DNA from: Rubrivivax rivuli
GTDB taxonomy: Bacteria; Pseudomonadota; Gammaproteobacteria; Burkholderiales; Burkholderiaceae_C
Assembly: GCF_004016505.1 (NCBI RefSeq)
Contig: NZ_SACR01000006.1
Coordinates: 285,798 to 349,797, forward strand
Direction: 5' to 3'
Length of the DNA: 64,000 nt
The notes beneath the pieces were generated by a model. The model was not told the origin of the DNA, did not search any database, and saw nothing but the letters and a program-made list of their open reading frames with translations. Of the stretch, positions 43,037-51,112 are shown piece by piece. A program made the position numbers and the translations under genes. Position 1 is the stretch's first letter. Each line of letters starts with the position of its first letter.

Positions 43037-44265
43037 TTGTAGGCGCGCTGGCGCACGCTCTCCAGGCGCTTGAGGATCTCGCCGCGCATCTCGGGCTTGA
43101 GCATGTAGCGCTGGAAGCCTTCCATGCCGGCCTTGGCCATCTCGGCCGGTGCGTCGCGGTCGTAAAACTGGCCCAGGCCCTGCGCCTTGTTCAGCAGCGC
43201 GAAGCCGTCACGCAGGTAGGGGTCGGCCGGCACCGGGGCGGACTGGTTCACGGGCAGCTGGCCCAGCGTGGCGTTCATCTGCGCCTGCACGTCGGCGCGG
43301 GCCAGGTAGGCCAGGAAGCGCCGTGCATCGGCCTTGTTCTTGGCGCGCGCCGGGATGTGCGCGGTGTCGGTGGGCGCGTCTTCGGCCTGCGGCACCTCGT
43401 TGATCTTCGGGAAGGGCATGAAGCCCAGCTGCGCTTCGGTGAGGCCGCCCTTCTTCATCAGGTCGAGCGCGAAGTTGCCCATCAAGTACATCGCGGCCTG
43501 TCCTTTCACGAAGGCGGGCACGGCGTCCTGCCAGTCCATGGCCGCGTGGTTGGCGAGGAAGTAGCCGGGCTTGACCAGCTCGTCCCAGCGGTCGAAGACG
43601 GCCTGCACGCGCGCATCGGTGTAGGGCACCTGGCCGTTGGTCAGCTGCATGTGGAAGGCGTGGCCGTTGACGCGCAGGTTCAGGTAGTCGAACCAGCCCG
43701 CCGTGGGCCACAGCGCCTTGCTGCCGATGGCAAACGGCGTGATGCCCGCGGCCTTGAGCTTGGCGCTGGCGGCCAGCAGCTCGGGCCAGGTGCGTGGCAC
43801 CGCCACGCCGTGGCGCGCGAAGAGGTCCTTGCGGTAGTACAGGCCCCAGGGGTAGTAGGTGTAGGGCACACCCCACTGCTTGCCGTCCAGCGTCATCGCG
43901 GCGTGGGCCGACTTCAGCTGCGTGGCCAGGCCTTCCTTCGCCCACAGGTCCGACACGTCTTCGAAGAGCCCGGCCTTCACGAAGGGCGCCATGCGGTTGC
44001 CGGCGTACCAGGTCACGACATCGGGGGCCTCGGCGGTGAGGAAGTTGCGGATGCTGGTCTTGAAGCCTTCGTGGTCGAAGGTGTTGATCTTCACCGTCAC
44101 GTCGGGGTGGGCCTTCATGAAGCTCTTGGCCACCTGCTCCCAGGCGGCCCGTGGCGCGGGGTCGGAAGCGTCGGTGTTGATCACCAGCGTGCCGGCCTGG
44201 GTCAGGGTGGCCAGGGCCAGGGCGGCCGTGGCCAGCAGCGTGCGGGCGGTGGACAAGTTCTTCAT
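43033..44265 (-). CDS. Carbohydrate ABC transporter substrate-binding protein
   Basis: The 410-residue periplasmic protein has a signal peptide (MKNLSTARTLLATAALALAT ending LTQAG). It has the CUT1 binding-protein fold (family 1): FMKAHPDVTVKINTFDHEGF, APDVVTWYAGNRMAPFVKAG, GVPYTYYPWGLYYRKDLFA, GQAAMYLMGNFALDLMKK and a closing EMRGEILKRLESV. Many aromatic residues in the cleft region (YYPWGLYY, WFDY) fit sugar binding. ATG at 44265 was chosen for the signal peptide. It delivers sugars to the two permeases encoded immediately downstream. Confidence 0.92.
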   Translation of the reverse strand: MKNLSTARTLLATAALALATLTQAGTLVINTDASDPAPRAAWEQVAKSFMKAHPDVTVKINTFDHEGFKTSIRNFLTAEAPDVVTWYAGNRMAPFVKAGLFEDVSDLWAKEGLATQLKSAHAAMTLDGKQWGVPYTYYPWGLYYRKDLFARHGVAVPRTWPELLAASAKLKAAGITPFAIGSKALWPTAGWFDYLNLRVNGHAFHMQLTNGQVPYTDARVQAVFDRWDELVKPGYFLANHAAMDWQDAVPAFVKGQAAMYLMGNFALDLMKKGGLTEAQLGFMPFPKINEVPQAEDAPTDTAHIPARAKNKADARRFLAYLARADVQAQMNATLGQLPVNQSAPVPADPYLRDGFALLNKAQGLGQFYDRDAPAEMAKAGMEGFQRYMLKPEMRGEILKRLESVRQRAYK

Positions 44266-44284
44266 CGGTGGTTTCCTCCGGGGT

Positions 44285-45154
44285 TCAGGGCTGCAGCACG
44301 CGCTGCAGCCATCGTTCGGCCAGTTCGGGCCAGTGGGCGTGGGTGCCCGCGCGCTCGCGCAGCGCGTAGCCGTGCGGGGCCTGCGGGAAGATGTGCGCTT
44401 CGACATCGCCGCCGGCCTGCTGCAGGCCGCGCACGAGATTCAGCGCGTGGTCCACCGGCACCACCGGGTCGTGCAGCGCGCAGCTGATGAACACGGGCAG
44501 CGGCGGCAGGCCGTGCGGCTCTTGCGTCAGGCCGATGGGCCAGGCGTCGTAGAAGGCCTGCTTCTCGGGCGGCGGGTAGTCGGGCTTGCCGGCCGGGGCC
44601 TTGTAGCGGCGGTGGTTGGCGTTCAGCGGCGCATAGCCGATGAGCAGCCCGCAGGCCTTCGCGGCCTGCACCGGCGCGCCCTGGCAGGCCAGGGTGCCGG
44701 CCAGGTGACCGCCGGACGACAGGCCCATCAGCAGCAAGGGCAGGGCAGGCTGCAGGGCCGCCTCGGTGGCCAGGTGCCGCAGCGCGAGCAGGCCGTCCTG
44801 CAGCGCGATGTCGGAGGGCCACACCCCGCCGGCACCATCGGCCTGCCCCGGCAGGCGGTGCACCAGCACGTGCGCGTCCAGGCCCAGGCCGTTGAGCCAG
44901 CGTGCCACTTCCACGCCTTCCTTGTCGTGCACCAGCTGCAGGTAGCCGCCACCGGCGCACAGCAGCGCCCGGCCGCGGGCCGCACCCGGGGCGAAGTGGC
45001 TGTGCAGCTCGGCCCGCAGCACCTGCGTGTAGGCGCGGTCGGGCCAGCGGCCGGTGAGGGTGTTGGCCGGGCCTTCGGCCAGCAGCCACACGCGGTGGGC
45101 TTCGGGGTCGAGCCCGGGCCGGCGCGGGCCTTTGGGGTGGGCATCAGGCGTCAT
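44285..45154 (-). CDS. Alpha/beta hydrolase, acetylesterase-like
   Basis: The 289-residue protein is an alpha/beta hydrolase of the BD-FAE/acetylxylan-esterase-like group. The oxyanion motif reads LLCAGGGYLQLVHDKEG, the nucleophile elbow is GLSSGGHLAG, the acid lies in ISCALHDPVVPVDHAL and the His in QAPHGYALRER. There is no signal peptide, so it acts in the cytoplasm. Its position in the operon between an S41 protease and the sugar importer suggests it removes acetyl (or other ester) groups from imported pectin fragments. Acetyl- or feruloyl-esterase activity cannot be told apart from sequence alone. Confidence 0.78.
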   Translation of the reverse strand: MTPDAHPKGPRRPGLDPEAHRVWLLAEGPANTLTGRWPDRAYTQVLRAELHSHFAPGAARGRALLCAGGGYLQLVHDKEGVEVARWLNGLGLDAHVLVHRLPGQADGAGGVWPSDIALQDGLLALRHLATEAALQPALPLLLMGLSSGGHLAGTLACQGAPVQAAKACGLLIGYAPLNANHRRYKAPAGKPDYPPPEKQAFYDAWPIGLTQEPHGLPPLPVFISCALHDPVVPVDHALNLVRGLQQAGGDVEAHIFPQAPHGYALRERAGTHAHWPELAERWLQRVLQP

Positions 45155-45173
45155 GGGGCTCTCTGGGCCGCGG

Positions 45174-46529
45174 CTACACCGGCGCCTGCGCGGGCGACGG
45201 GGCGGGTGTCGGCTTGGCCGCTTGGCGGGCCAGCCAGGCGCGCGCGGCGTCGAGCACCGCGTCGCGGCCCTGCACCAGGGCCAAGGGGTCGGCGAAGACG
45301 GGCTCCTCGGGCACCACGCCCACGCCTTCGATGCGCTTGCTGCCGTCGATGAGCATGTCCACCTCGCTGAACAGCAGCTGGCCGCCGCCGGGCAGGTTGC
45401 GGCCCTGGCGCACGGCCAGCAGGCAGCCGCAGGTGGTGGCACCGAACACGCGTGCGCGGCCGCGGCTTTGCAGAACGGCTGCTGTCAGCTCGGCGCCGCT
45501 GGCGCTGCCATCGTCCACCAGCACGGCCAGGGCCTGCTCCAGGCGCAGCGGCTGCGCGGTGATCTCCAGCGTGGGCGTCACGTCCAGCAGGCCGGCCAGT
45601 GCGGTGATGCGTTTGTTGTCGCGCGTGACCACCTTGCCGGCCTGGCCCGGCGGCAGCAGCCAGCCCAGCAGCTGCAGGGCCATCTTCAGCTGGCCGCCGG
45701 GGTTGCCGCGCAGGTCGAGAACCAGGCGGTCGGTGCTGGCCAGGCGGCGCAAGGCCAGCCCGAGCTCGCCCGCGGCCGCCGGCTGGAAACCCGCGAAACG
45801 CAGGTAGCCCGTGCCGTCGGCCAGGTGGTGGCTGCGCACCAGGGGGTGCTGCAGCACGTCTTGACGCAACGTGAACTCGCGCTCGGCACCGTCGGCGCCG
45901 CGCACGCGCAGCACACGCACGCTGCCCACGGGGCCGGCGTTCAAGGCCTGGTTGATGAGGCCTTGCTGCGAACGTTCGGTGGAGCTGCCGCGCACCTCGG
46001 CGGCCTGCTGCGCCCACCAGTCGGCCACGGGCTTGCCGTCCACCGCCAGCAGCTCGCTGCCCTGCCGCAGGCCGAGCAGCGAAGCCTGGCTGCTGCCGAC
46101 CACGCCCATCACCAGGTAGCGCCCCTGGTGCGGCTGCACGCGCAGGCCGTGGTTGCCGCGCTGGTCGCGCGTGGCCTTGGCTTCCATCGGCGAGACCACG
46201 CGCGAGTGCGCGTCGCGCAGCTCGCCCACCATGCGGTTGAGCTCTTTCCAGTAGGCCTCGTCGTCGGCTGCGTTCAGCGCCTTGCTGCGGTAGCGCGTGG
46301 TGATCTCGGCCCAGTCGACGCCGTTCAGGCGCGGGTCGACGTACTCCTCGCGGATGAGCTTGGCCACTTCTTCGAAGGCGGCGCTGCGGTTCTCGGGCAG
46401 CAGCTTCTCGGGCACGAAGGGCTTGGGCGGCACCGGCGGCGTGCTGGCACAGGCGCCCAGCAGCAGGGCGGCCAGCAGCACGGGGCCGAGGGCGCGGCGG
46501 GGGCGGGGGGGGTTCGGGTGTGGCGACAT
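45174..46529 (-). CDS. S41 family (C-terminal processing-type) peptidase lipoprotein
   Basis: The 451-residue protein starts with a lipoprotein leader (GPVLLAALLLGACAST). After an N-terminal helical domain comes a PDZ-like region (GVVGSSQASLLGLRQGSELL with AVDGKPV) and the S41 catalytic core: GYLRFAGFQ, RLVLDLRGNPGGQLKMALQL and VLVDDGSASGAELTAAVLQ, in which the SASGAE serine is the nucleophile. An ATTCGCLLAVRQGRNLPGGG block follows. It is a periplasm-facing serine protease. It is unusual within a carbohydrate-use operon, between a DUF6250 protein and an esterase, with gaps of only 19-26 nt to its neighbours. Confidence 0.85.
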   Translation of the reverse strand: MSPHPNPPRPRRALGPVLLAALLLGACASTPPVPPKPFVPEKLLPENRSAAFEEVAKLIREEYVDPRLNGVDWAEITTRYRSKALNAADDEAYWKELNRMVGELRDAHSRVVSPMEAKATRDQRGNHGLRVQPHQGRYLVMGVVGSSQASLLGLRQGSELLAVDGKPVADWWAQQAAEVRGSSTERSQQGLINQALNAGPVGSVRVLRVRGADGAEREFTLRQDVLQHPLVRSHHLADGTGYLRFAGFQPAAAGELGLALRRLASTDRLVLDLRGNPGGQLKMALQLLGWLLPPGQAGKVVTRDNKRITALAGLLDVTPTLEITAQPLRLEQALAVLVDDGSASGAELTAAVLQSRGRARVFGATTCGCLLAVRQGRNLPGGGQLLFSEVDMLIDGSKRIEGVGVVPEEPVFADPLALVQGRDAVLDAARAWLARQAAKPTPAPSPAQAPV

Positions 46530-46555
46530 GCAGCGTGGCTCGCAAGAAGGGGGTT

Positions 46556-47362
46556 TCAGGTGGCGCGACATTGCCAGAGTTCGAAGCCGCGCAGCTGCAG
46601 CCGGCTGGCCGTGGTGCGCAGCGCGAACCAGCCGCGTTGCAGCGGTGCGGGCGTGTCGGCGCCGGCCTGCAGCGTGAAGAGGGGCTGCCCGTCTTTCACC
46701 AGGCGGGCGTGCACCGGGTCGGCGGGCGTGGGGGCGCGTGAGAGCAGCTGCAGCAGCACCGGCTGCCCGGCCACCAGGCGCGTGGCCGGCGTCATCGCGC
46801 CGCGGCGGTCTTGCGGCGTGGCTTCGGCGCCGTCGGCCCAGCCGTCGAGCAGCGTGCGCGCGCCCGTGCCGCTGTAGTGGCGCAGGCGCGTGGTGGCGTT
46901 GCCGTTGGCGCCGATGCCGGCGTAGTAGAGGCGCAGGCTGTCGTAGCTGGCGAAGGCGCCGTTGCGCGGCGCGGGCTCGCGGCCGTCGGGCTCGGTGGCG
47001 TGCCAGAAGAGGTTGAGGTCGCTGATGCGGCCGGCCAGCGCGCCGGCCGTGGCCGGGGCGGGCAGGGCGGTGGCGGTGAAGCGCAGTTCGAAATCGCCCT
47101 GCAGTTCGCTGCGCCACCACAGGCTCAGGCCGGCGGGGGTCTGCACGTCGAGCACGCCGCCTTCGGCCTGCACCACGGCGCGCGGGTCTTGGGCTTCCAG
47201 CCGCCAGCGCACCAGGCCTTGCGTGAAGGTATCGCCGTCCACGCGCTGCGCCGCCTGCCCCGGCGCGCAGGCCAGCAGCGAGGGCGCAGCGCCGGCGCAG
47301 GCGGCCACGCCGGCCAGCGTGGCGGCGGCAGCACTTCGGCGCAGCAGGGCCAGCCCGACCAT
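46556..47362 (-). CDS. DUF6250 domain secreted protein
   Basis: The 268-residue protein has an N-terminal signal (LLRRSAAAATLAGVAACAGA). It is a beta-sandwich-like protein with the DUF6250 marks: LSLWWRSELQGDFELRFTAT, then GRISDLNLFWHATEPDG, GAFASYDSLRLYYAGIG, ANGNATTRLRHYSG and a C-terminal GWFALRTTASRLQLRGFELW. DUF6250 proteins are common in polysaccharide utilisation clusters of bacteria that feed on pectin or other plant or algal glycans, where they probably bind or process glycan. Exact activity is unknown. It is 8 nt after the mutarotase gene. Confidence 0.7.
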   Translation of the reverse strand: MVGLALLRRSAAAATLAGVAACAGAAPSLLACAPGQAAQRVDGDTFTQGLVRWRLEAQDPRAVVQAEGGVLDVQTPAGLSLWWRSELQGDFELRFTATALPAPATAGALAGRISDLNLFWHATEPDGREPAPRNGAFASYDSLRLYYAGIGANGNATTRLRHYSGTGARTLLDGWADGAEATPQDRRGAMTPATRLVAGQPVLLQLLSRAPTPADPVHARLVKDGQPLFTLQAGADTPAPLQRGWFALRTTASRLQLRGFELWQCRAT

Positions 47363-47370
47363 CGGTGTCT

Positions 47371-47721
47371 TCAGGGCAGGTGGAACATCGATGGCAGCGG
47401 CCACTGCAGTGGCTTGTTGCCGGGTTCCACCCGCATCAGCGGGGCCATGTGGTCCCACCAGCGGCGCATCACGGGCAGCGTGTCCAGCGCCGCGAAACGC
47501 GCGTCGGCCGCGGCGTCGCCCGGGCGGCGCTTGAGCACCGCGAAGAGCGCGAGCGTGGCCTCGTCGAGAAAGATCGAGTAGTCGAAGATGCCGGCCTCGC
47601 GCAGCGCCTGCGCGAGCTCGGGCCAGATCTCGTCGTGGCGTTTTCTGTACTCGGCCACCACGCCGGGAAAGTCGGCGCGCAGCTGCATCTTGAAGGCGTG
47701 GGTGCTGGGTTGGGGGCTCAT
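47371..47721 (-). CDS. rhaM: L-rhamnose mutarotase
   Basis: The 116-residue cytoplasmic protein has the RhaM (RhaU/YiiL) signature: MQLRADFPGVVAEYRKRHDE, IWPELAQALREAGIFDYSIF and RWWDHMAPLMRVEPGNKPLQ. Catalytic residues are the His of KRHDEIWP, the Tyr of FDYSIF and the WWDHM Trp-Trp pair. It interconverts alpha and beta L-rhamnose pyranose before isomerisation. It has no enzymatic partners of rhamnose catabolism in the window, so those genes must be elsewhere. Its presence, 25 nt after the GH28 gene, strongly supports RG-I (rhamnose-containing pectin) as the target of the locus. Confidence 0.9.
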   Translation of the reverse strand: MSPQPSTHAFKMQLRADFPGVVAEYRKRHDEIWPELAQALREAGIFDYSIFLDEATLALFAVLKRRPGDAAADARFAALDTLPVMRRWWDHMAPLMRVEPGNKPLQWPLPSMFHLP

Positions 47722-47746
47722 GGGTGGTGTCGTCCGGGAAAGGGGT

Positions 47747-49129
47747 TCACTGCACGTCCTGCACTTCCGGCGCCAGGGCCGAGACATCGCGGCGGGGGTG
47801 ATCGGGGGCGATGGTCTGCAGCGCCGCCGGCAGGCCTTGCGCGACGCCGGCGCGCTGCAGCACCACGGGTGTGCCCAGCTGCAGGCGGCAGCCTTCGAAG
47901 TGCACGGCCTGCACGTCGAGCAGGTGGCCGCCGTGGGCTGCGGCGATGGCGCAGTGCTGCAGGTGCAGGCTGCCGATGGGCGCCAGCGCGTCGGCGTCCA
48001 CCTCGAAGGCGGTGTGGGCGCCGCTGGCGTGCAGGCGCTGCAGCCGCAGGCCGTGCAGGCGCATCAGGCCCTCTGCGGCCGGCACCGGCGCAGCCAGCGT
48101 GTGCCAGTGCGCGGGGGCGTTCGCGGCTTCGGCCGGCGGCAGCACCGCGCGGCTGTAGGCCGGGTTCCAGTCCAGCGTGATGCGCAGCGGCACGGCCACA
48201 CCGTCCAGCCGCACATCGGTCAGGCGCAGGTCGCGCGCCCAGCCGCCCCGTGTGCGCGCGCTCTTCACCAGCACGCCCACGGGCACGGGGGCCCGCACAC
48301 GCAGCCGGCGCACGCGCACCCGCTCGAAGCCGCCCGAGGTTTCGCTGCCGAAGGCCACGCCGGTGGCGCCGTCGTGCACGTCGATGTCGGCCACCAGCAC
48401 GTCGCGCGGGGCGCGCGCCCCGCGCTGGCCGTCGGCATCGCGCCCGGCCTTGAAGGCGATGGCGTCGTCGTTCACCGCGATGCGCACGCGCCGCACCAGC
48501 ACATGCTCTGAAGAGTCGATGTCGATGCCGTCGGTGGAAGGGCCGCGGCCATCGTCGTTGTTGCGGATGTCAAGGTCCTGCACGCGCACCTGGCGGCTGT
48601 AGCAGAGGTGCAGCGTCCAGAAGCCCGAGCGGCGCAGCTGCAGGCCGCCGCCCACGAAGACGTCTTGCGCGTCTTGCATCAGCACCAGGCGCGGGCGCTG
48701 CGCGTCGTAGTCGCTGGCCCAGCGCAGGCCGCGCGGCGCGTACTGCGCGCGCAGGGCCCAGTAGTGCGCCCAGAAGCCGGCGCCGTCGCCGTCGATCGTG
48801 CCCGCGCCGCGCAAGGCGCAGCGCTGCACGCCGACGAGGTTGATCAGCGCAGCGGGCCAGGGCATCTCGATGCCGGCCACGCGGGTGTCGATGAGCGGGT
48901 AGTCGGCGATGTCGGTGCTGCCGCGCAGCGTGGCGCCCTCGGCGATCTCCAGCGCCATGCCGCTCTGCAGGAACAGCGCGCCGCTGCGCCAGACCCCCGT
49001 GCCCAGGCGCAGCACGCCGCCCGCCGCCGCCGCGGCGGCGATGCCGGCCTGCAGCGCGGCCGTGCACGGCGCGGGGCCGTCGGGCGTGGCGCCGAAGTCC
49101 TGCGGCGTGAACACGCGGCGTTCAGCCAT
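47747..49129 (-). CDS. GH28 family glycosidase (polygalacturonase / rhamnogalacturonan hydrolase-like)
   Basis: This 460-residue protein is a right-handed beta-helix. Catalytic acids appear as Asp200 in PSTDGIDID (the NTD position) and Asp221/Asp222 in VNDDAIAFKAG. The usual GHG motif reads GATGVAFGSETSGG, so the catalytic His of polygalacturonases is missing; the GSE-SGG part is typical of bacterial exo-enzymes. No signal peptide is seen at the N-terminus (MAERRVFTPQDFGATPDG), so it is probably cytoplasmic and acts on imported oligomers. Start ATG 49129 is divergent from the DeoR regulator gene. It heads the operon with mutarotase and importer. Confidence 0.87.
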   Translation of the reverse strand: MAERRVFTPQDFGATPDGPAPCTAALQAGIAAAAAAGGVLRLGTGVWRSGALFLQSGMALEIAEGATLRGSTDIADYPLIDTRVAGIEMPWPAALINLVGVQRCALRGAGTIDGDGAGFWAHYWALRAQYAPRGLRWASDYDAQRPRLVLMQDAQDVFVGGGLQLRRSGFWTLHLCYSRQVRVQDLDIRNNDDGRGPSTDGIDIDSSEHVLVRRVRIAVNDDAIAFKAGRDADGQRGARAPRDVLVADIDVHDGATGVAFGSETSGGFERVRVRRLRVRAPVPVGVLVKSARTRGGWARDLRLTDVRLDGVAVPLRITLDWNPAYSRAVLPPAEAANAPAHWHTLAAPVPAAEGLMRLHGLRLQRLHASGAHTAFEVDADALAPIGSLHLQHCAIAAAHGGHLLDVQAVHFEGCRLQLGTPVVLQRAGVAQGLPAALQTIAPDHPRRDVSALAPEVQDVQ

Positions 49130-49162
49130 GGCCGGCCCCCAGCCACGCGGCCTGCGCACCCA

Positions 49163-49231
49163 AGCGCTGCGCGTGAGCGCTATGCGCGTGTTTGCTGATT
49201 GTTCGTGCGCGCGGCTGCGCATACGCTGCGC
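49163..49231. promoter_or_regulatory. Repeats in the GH28/DeoR divergent promoter, candidate operator
   Basis: AGCGCTGCGCGTG (49163-49175) is followed directly by AGCGCTATGCGCGTG (49176-49190). GCGCATACGCTGCGC (49217-49231) is an inverted near-copy of the same word. The region lies between the divergent GH28 and deoR-type genes, 124 nt apart, where the regulator is most likely to act on both promoters. Confidence 0.38.
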
Positions 49232-49253
49232 GGGCACACGGAAGGGCTGCGCG

Positions 49254-50159
49254 ATGACCAACCACAAACGCCACAAGAAACTGCTCAAGCTGCTCGACGA
49301 ACACGGGCAGGCCAGCACCGAGGAACTGATGGCCTGGTTGAGCGCTTCGGCCGCCACCGTGCGGCGCGATCTGGCCTGGCTGGCGGCGCGCCAGCAGCTC
49401 GTGCGCTGGCGCGGCGGTGCGCAGCGCCTGCCGCAGGCCGGCGGCGGGCTGCTGCGCAGCCAGACCTTCCGCCACAACATCGGCCAGCGCGCGGCGGAGA
49501 AACGCGCGATTGCGCGTTACGCCGCGGGCCTGTGCCTGCCGGACGAGACCGTCATCATCAACGGCGGCACCACCACCTTCATGATGGCGGAGTTCCTGGC
49601 GACGAGGCGCCTGCGCATCCTGACCAACAGCTTCCTGCTCGCCGAGCGTTTGCTGAACACCAGCGAGAACCAGGTCATCCTGCCCGGCGGCAGCGTCTAC
49701 CGCGAGCAGAACGTCATCGTCAGCCCCTTCGAGAACGACATCGCGCAGCACCACTACGCCGCGCGCATGTTCATGGGCGTGCACGGCATCTCGGCCGCCG
49801 GCCTGGTGGAGGCCGACCCGCTGCTGGTGCAGGCCGAGCGCCGGCTGATGCAGCAGGCCGAGCAGCTGTACGTGCTGGTGGACAGCAGCAAGTTCGAGGG
49901 CCGCAGCGGCCTGCTGCTGTGCGGCCTGGACCGCGTGAGCACGGTCATCACCGACACCGGCGTGCCCGACGCCGCCGTGCAGTGGCTGGAGCGCCAGGGC
50001 GTGCGTGTGGTGGCCGTGGCGCCCGAGGCCGTGCCGGCAGACCCGATGCCGGTGGTGGGTGCAGAAGCGGCGGTGCATCACAGCGCAGGCCAGCCGTCGG
50101 CGCCCCAGCGCAGCAGCGCGCGGCGCAGCCGCGGCTGGCCGGCGGCCTCGGCGTCGTAG
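49254..50159 (+). CDS. DeoR/GlpR family transcriptional regulator
   Basis: The 301-residue protein starts MTNHKRHKKLLKLLDEHGQA with a DeoR helix-turn-helix (STEELMAWLSASAATVRRDL). A sensor domain of the sugar-phosphate isomerase-like fold follows: ETVIINGGTTTFMMAEFL, ILTNSFLLAERLL, VILPGGSVYREQNVIV, MFMGVHGISAAGLVE and YVLVDSSKFEGRSGLLL. Such regulators usually repress and are released by a phosphorylated sugar. Its C-terminal ~27 residues overlap the 3' end of the convergent arabinanase gene by 82 nt. It is the only regulator in the RG-I locus and is divergent from GH28, so it is the likely controller of both operons. Confidence 0.9.
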   Translation: MTNHKRHKKLLKLLDEHGQASTEELMAWLSASAATVRRDLAWLAARQQLVRWRGGAQRLPQAGGGLLRSQTFRHNIGQRAAEKRAIARYAAGLCLPDETVIINGGTTTFMMAEFLATRRLRILTNSFLLAERLLNTSENQVILPGGSVYREQNVIVSPFENDIAQHHYAARMFMGVHGISAAGLVEADPLLVQAERRLMQQAEQLYVLVDSSKFEGRSGLLLCGLDRVSTVITDTGVPDAAVQWLERQGVRVVAVAPEAVPADPMPVVGAEAAVHHSAGQPSAPQRSSARRSRGWPAASAS

Positions 50160-51112
50160 GCGTGCCAGACCATCTCGGCGCCGGCCGGGGTGGTGATCAC
50201 ATCCTGGTGGCCCGGGCCCTTGAAGCGCGCGCCACCGGCCAGCAACAGCGTGCCGCCGCCCTCCGTGAGCAGGCGGCCTTCACGGTCGACGAACGGCCCT
50301 TGCACGCTGGCCGCGCGGCCCACGCGCATCTCGTAGGTGCTGTCCACGCCCTTGCAGCACAGGCCCCAGCTCATGAACAGCCACATGTGGCCGCCGTGGC
50401 GCAGCAGCGTGGGCGCCTCGATGCCGCCACGGCGGCGCGCGAGGTTCGTGACGGGCCCGCGCGGGCGCAGCGTGTCGGGGTCGAGTTCGGTGAGCTGCAG
50501 GCCTTGCCACCACGAGCCCCAGGCCATCCAGACGCGGCCGTCTTCGTCGGCGTGGAAGTCGGGGTCGATGGCGTTGTAGCCCTCGTCGCTGCGCGCTTCG
50601 CTGCTGGTGAGCAGCACGCCGTCGTCGCGCCAGGTGGCGGCGCCCGCGCCTTCGGTCAGCGGCGCACTGGCCAGGCCGATGGCCGAGGTGCGCTTGCCGA
50701 AGGTGGAGATCGAGTACATCACCCACAGCCGGCCGCGGTGCGCAAAGAGCTTGGGCGCCCACACGTCCAGGCCCTGGTGTGCCGGCACGTGCTGCGCCCA
50801 CCACGCGGGCTTGCTGGTGGGCGTGAAGACGGGCGGGCGACGTTCCCACTGCCGGCCGTCGCGGCTGAAGAGGCGCGCCAGGCCCTCGCCAGTGGCAAAG
50901 ACCCATTGCGTGCCATCGGCGGCCAGCCACAGCGTGGGGTCGTGCGCGGCCAACTCGCCGCGCAGGCCGCCGCCGGGCTCTTCGGCGGCGGGGGCCGCGG
51001 GGGCCGCAGGTTGGGCAGCGGCCCCGCCCAGGCCCCACGCGGCAGCGCCCGTGGCCAGGGCCTGGGCCAGCCAACGCCGGCGCGCCGGCCCGGGCAGCGG
51101 CCGCGGGTTCAT
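50078..51112 (-). CDS. Secreted GH43 endo-arabinanase-like glycosidase
   Basis: The 344-residue protein has a leader with ARRRWLAQALATGAAAWGLG (twin-arginine-like or Sec). Its five-bladed propeller shows the GH43 catalytic acids: HDPTLWLAADGTQWVFATG (Asp base), NAIDPDFHADEDGRVWMAWG (Asp) and IEAPTLLRHGGHMWLFMSW (Glu acid). VWAPKLFAHRGRLWVMYS, GVDSTYEMRVGRA and PGHQDVITTPAG also match alpha-1,5-L-arabinanases. It should cut arabinan side chains of RG-I in the periplasm or outside the cell. Its start overlaps the stop of the CE12 fusion gene by 4 nt. Confidence 0.86.
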   Translation of the reverse strand: MNPRPLPGPARRRWLAQALATGAAAWGLGGAAAQPAAPAAPAAEEPGGGLRGELAAHDPTLWLAADGTQWVFATGEGLARLFSRDGRQWERRPPVFTPTSKPAWWAQHVPAHQGLDVWAPKLFAHRGRLWVMYSISTFGKRTSAIGLASAPLTEGAGAATWRDDGVLLTSSEARSDEGYNAIDPDFHADEDGRVWMAWGSWWQGLQLTELDPDTLRPRGPVTNLARRRGGIEAPTLLRHGGHMWLFMSWGLCCKGVDSTYEMRVGRAASVQGPFVDREGRLLTEGGGTLLLAGGARFKGPGHQDVITTPAGAEMVWHAYDAEAAGQPRLRRALLRWGADGWPAL

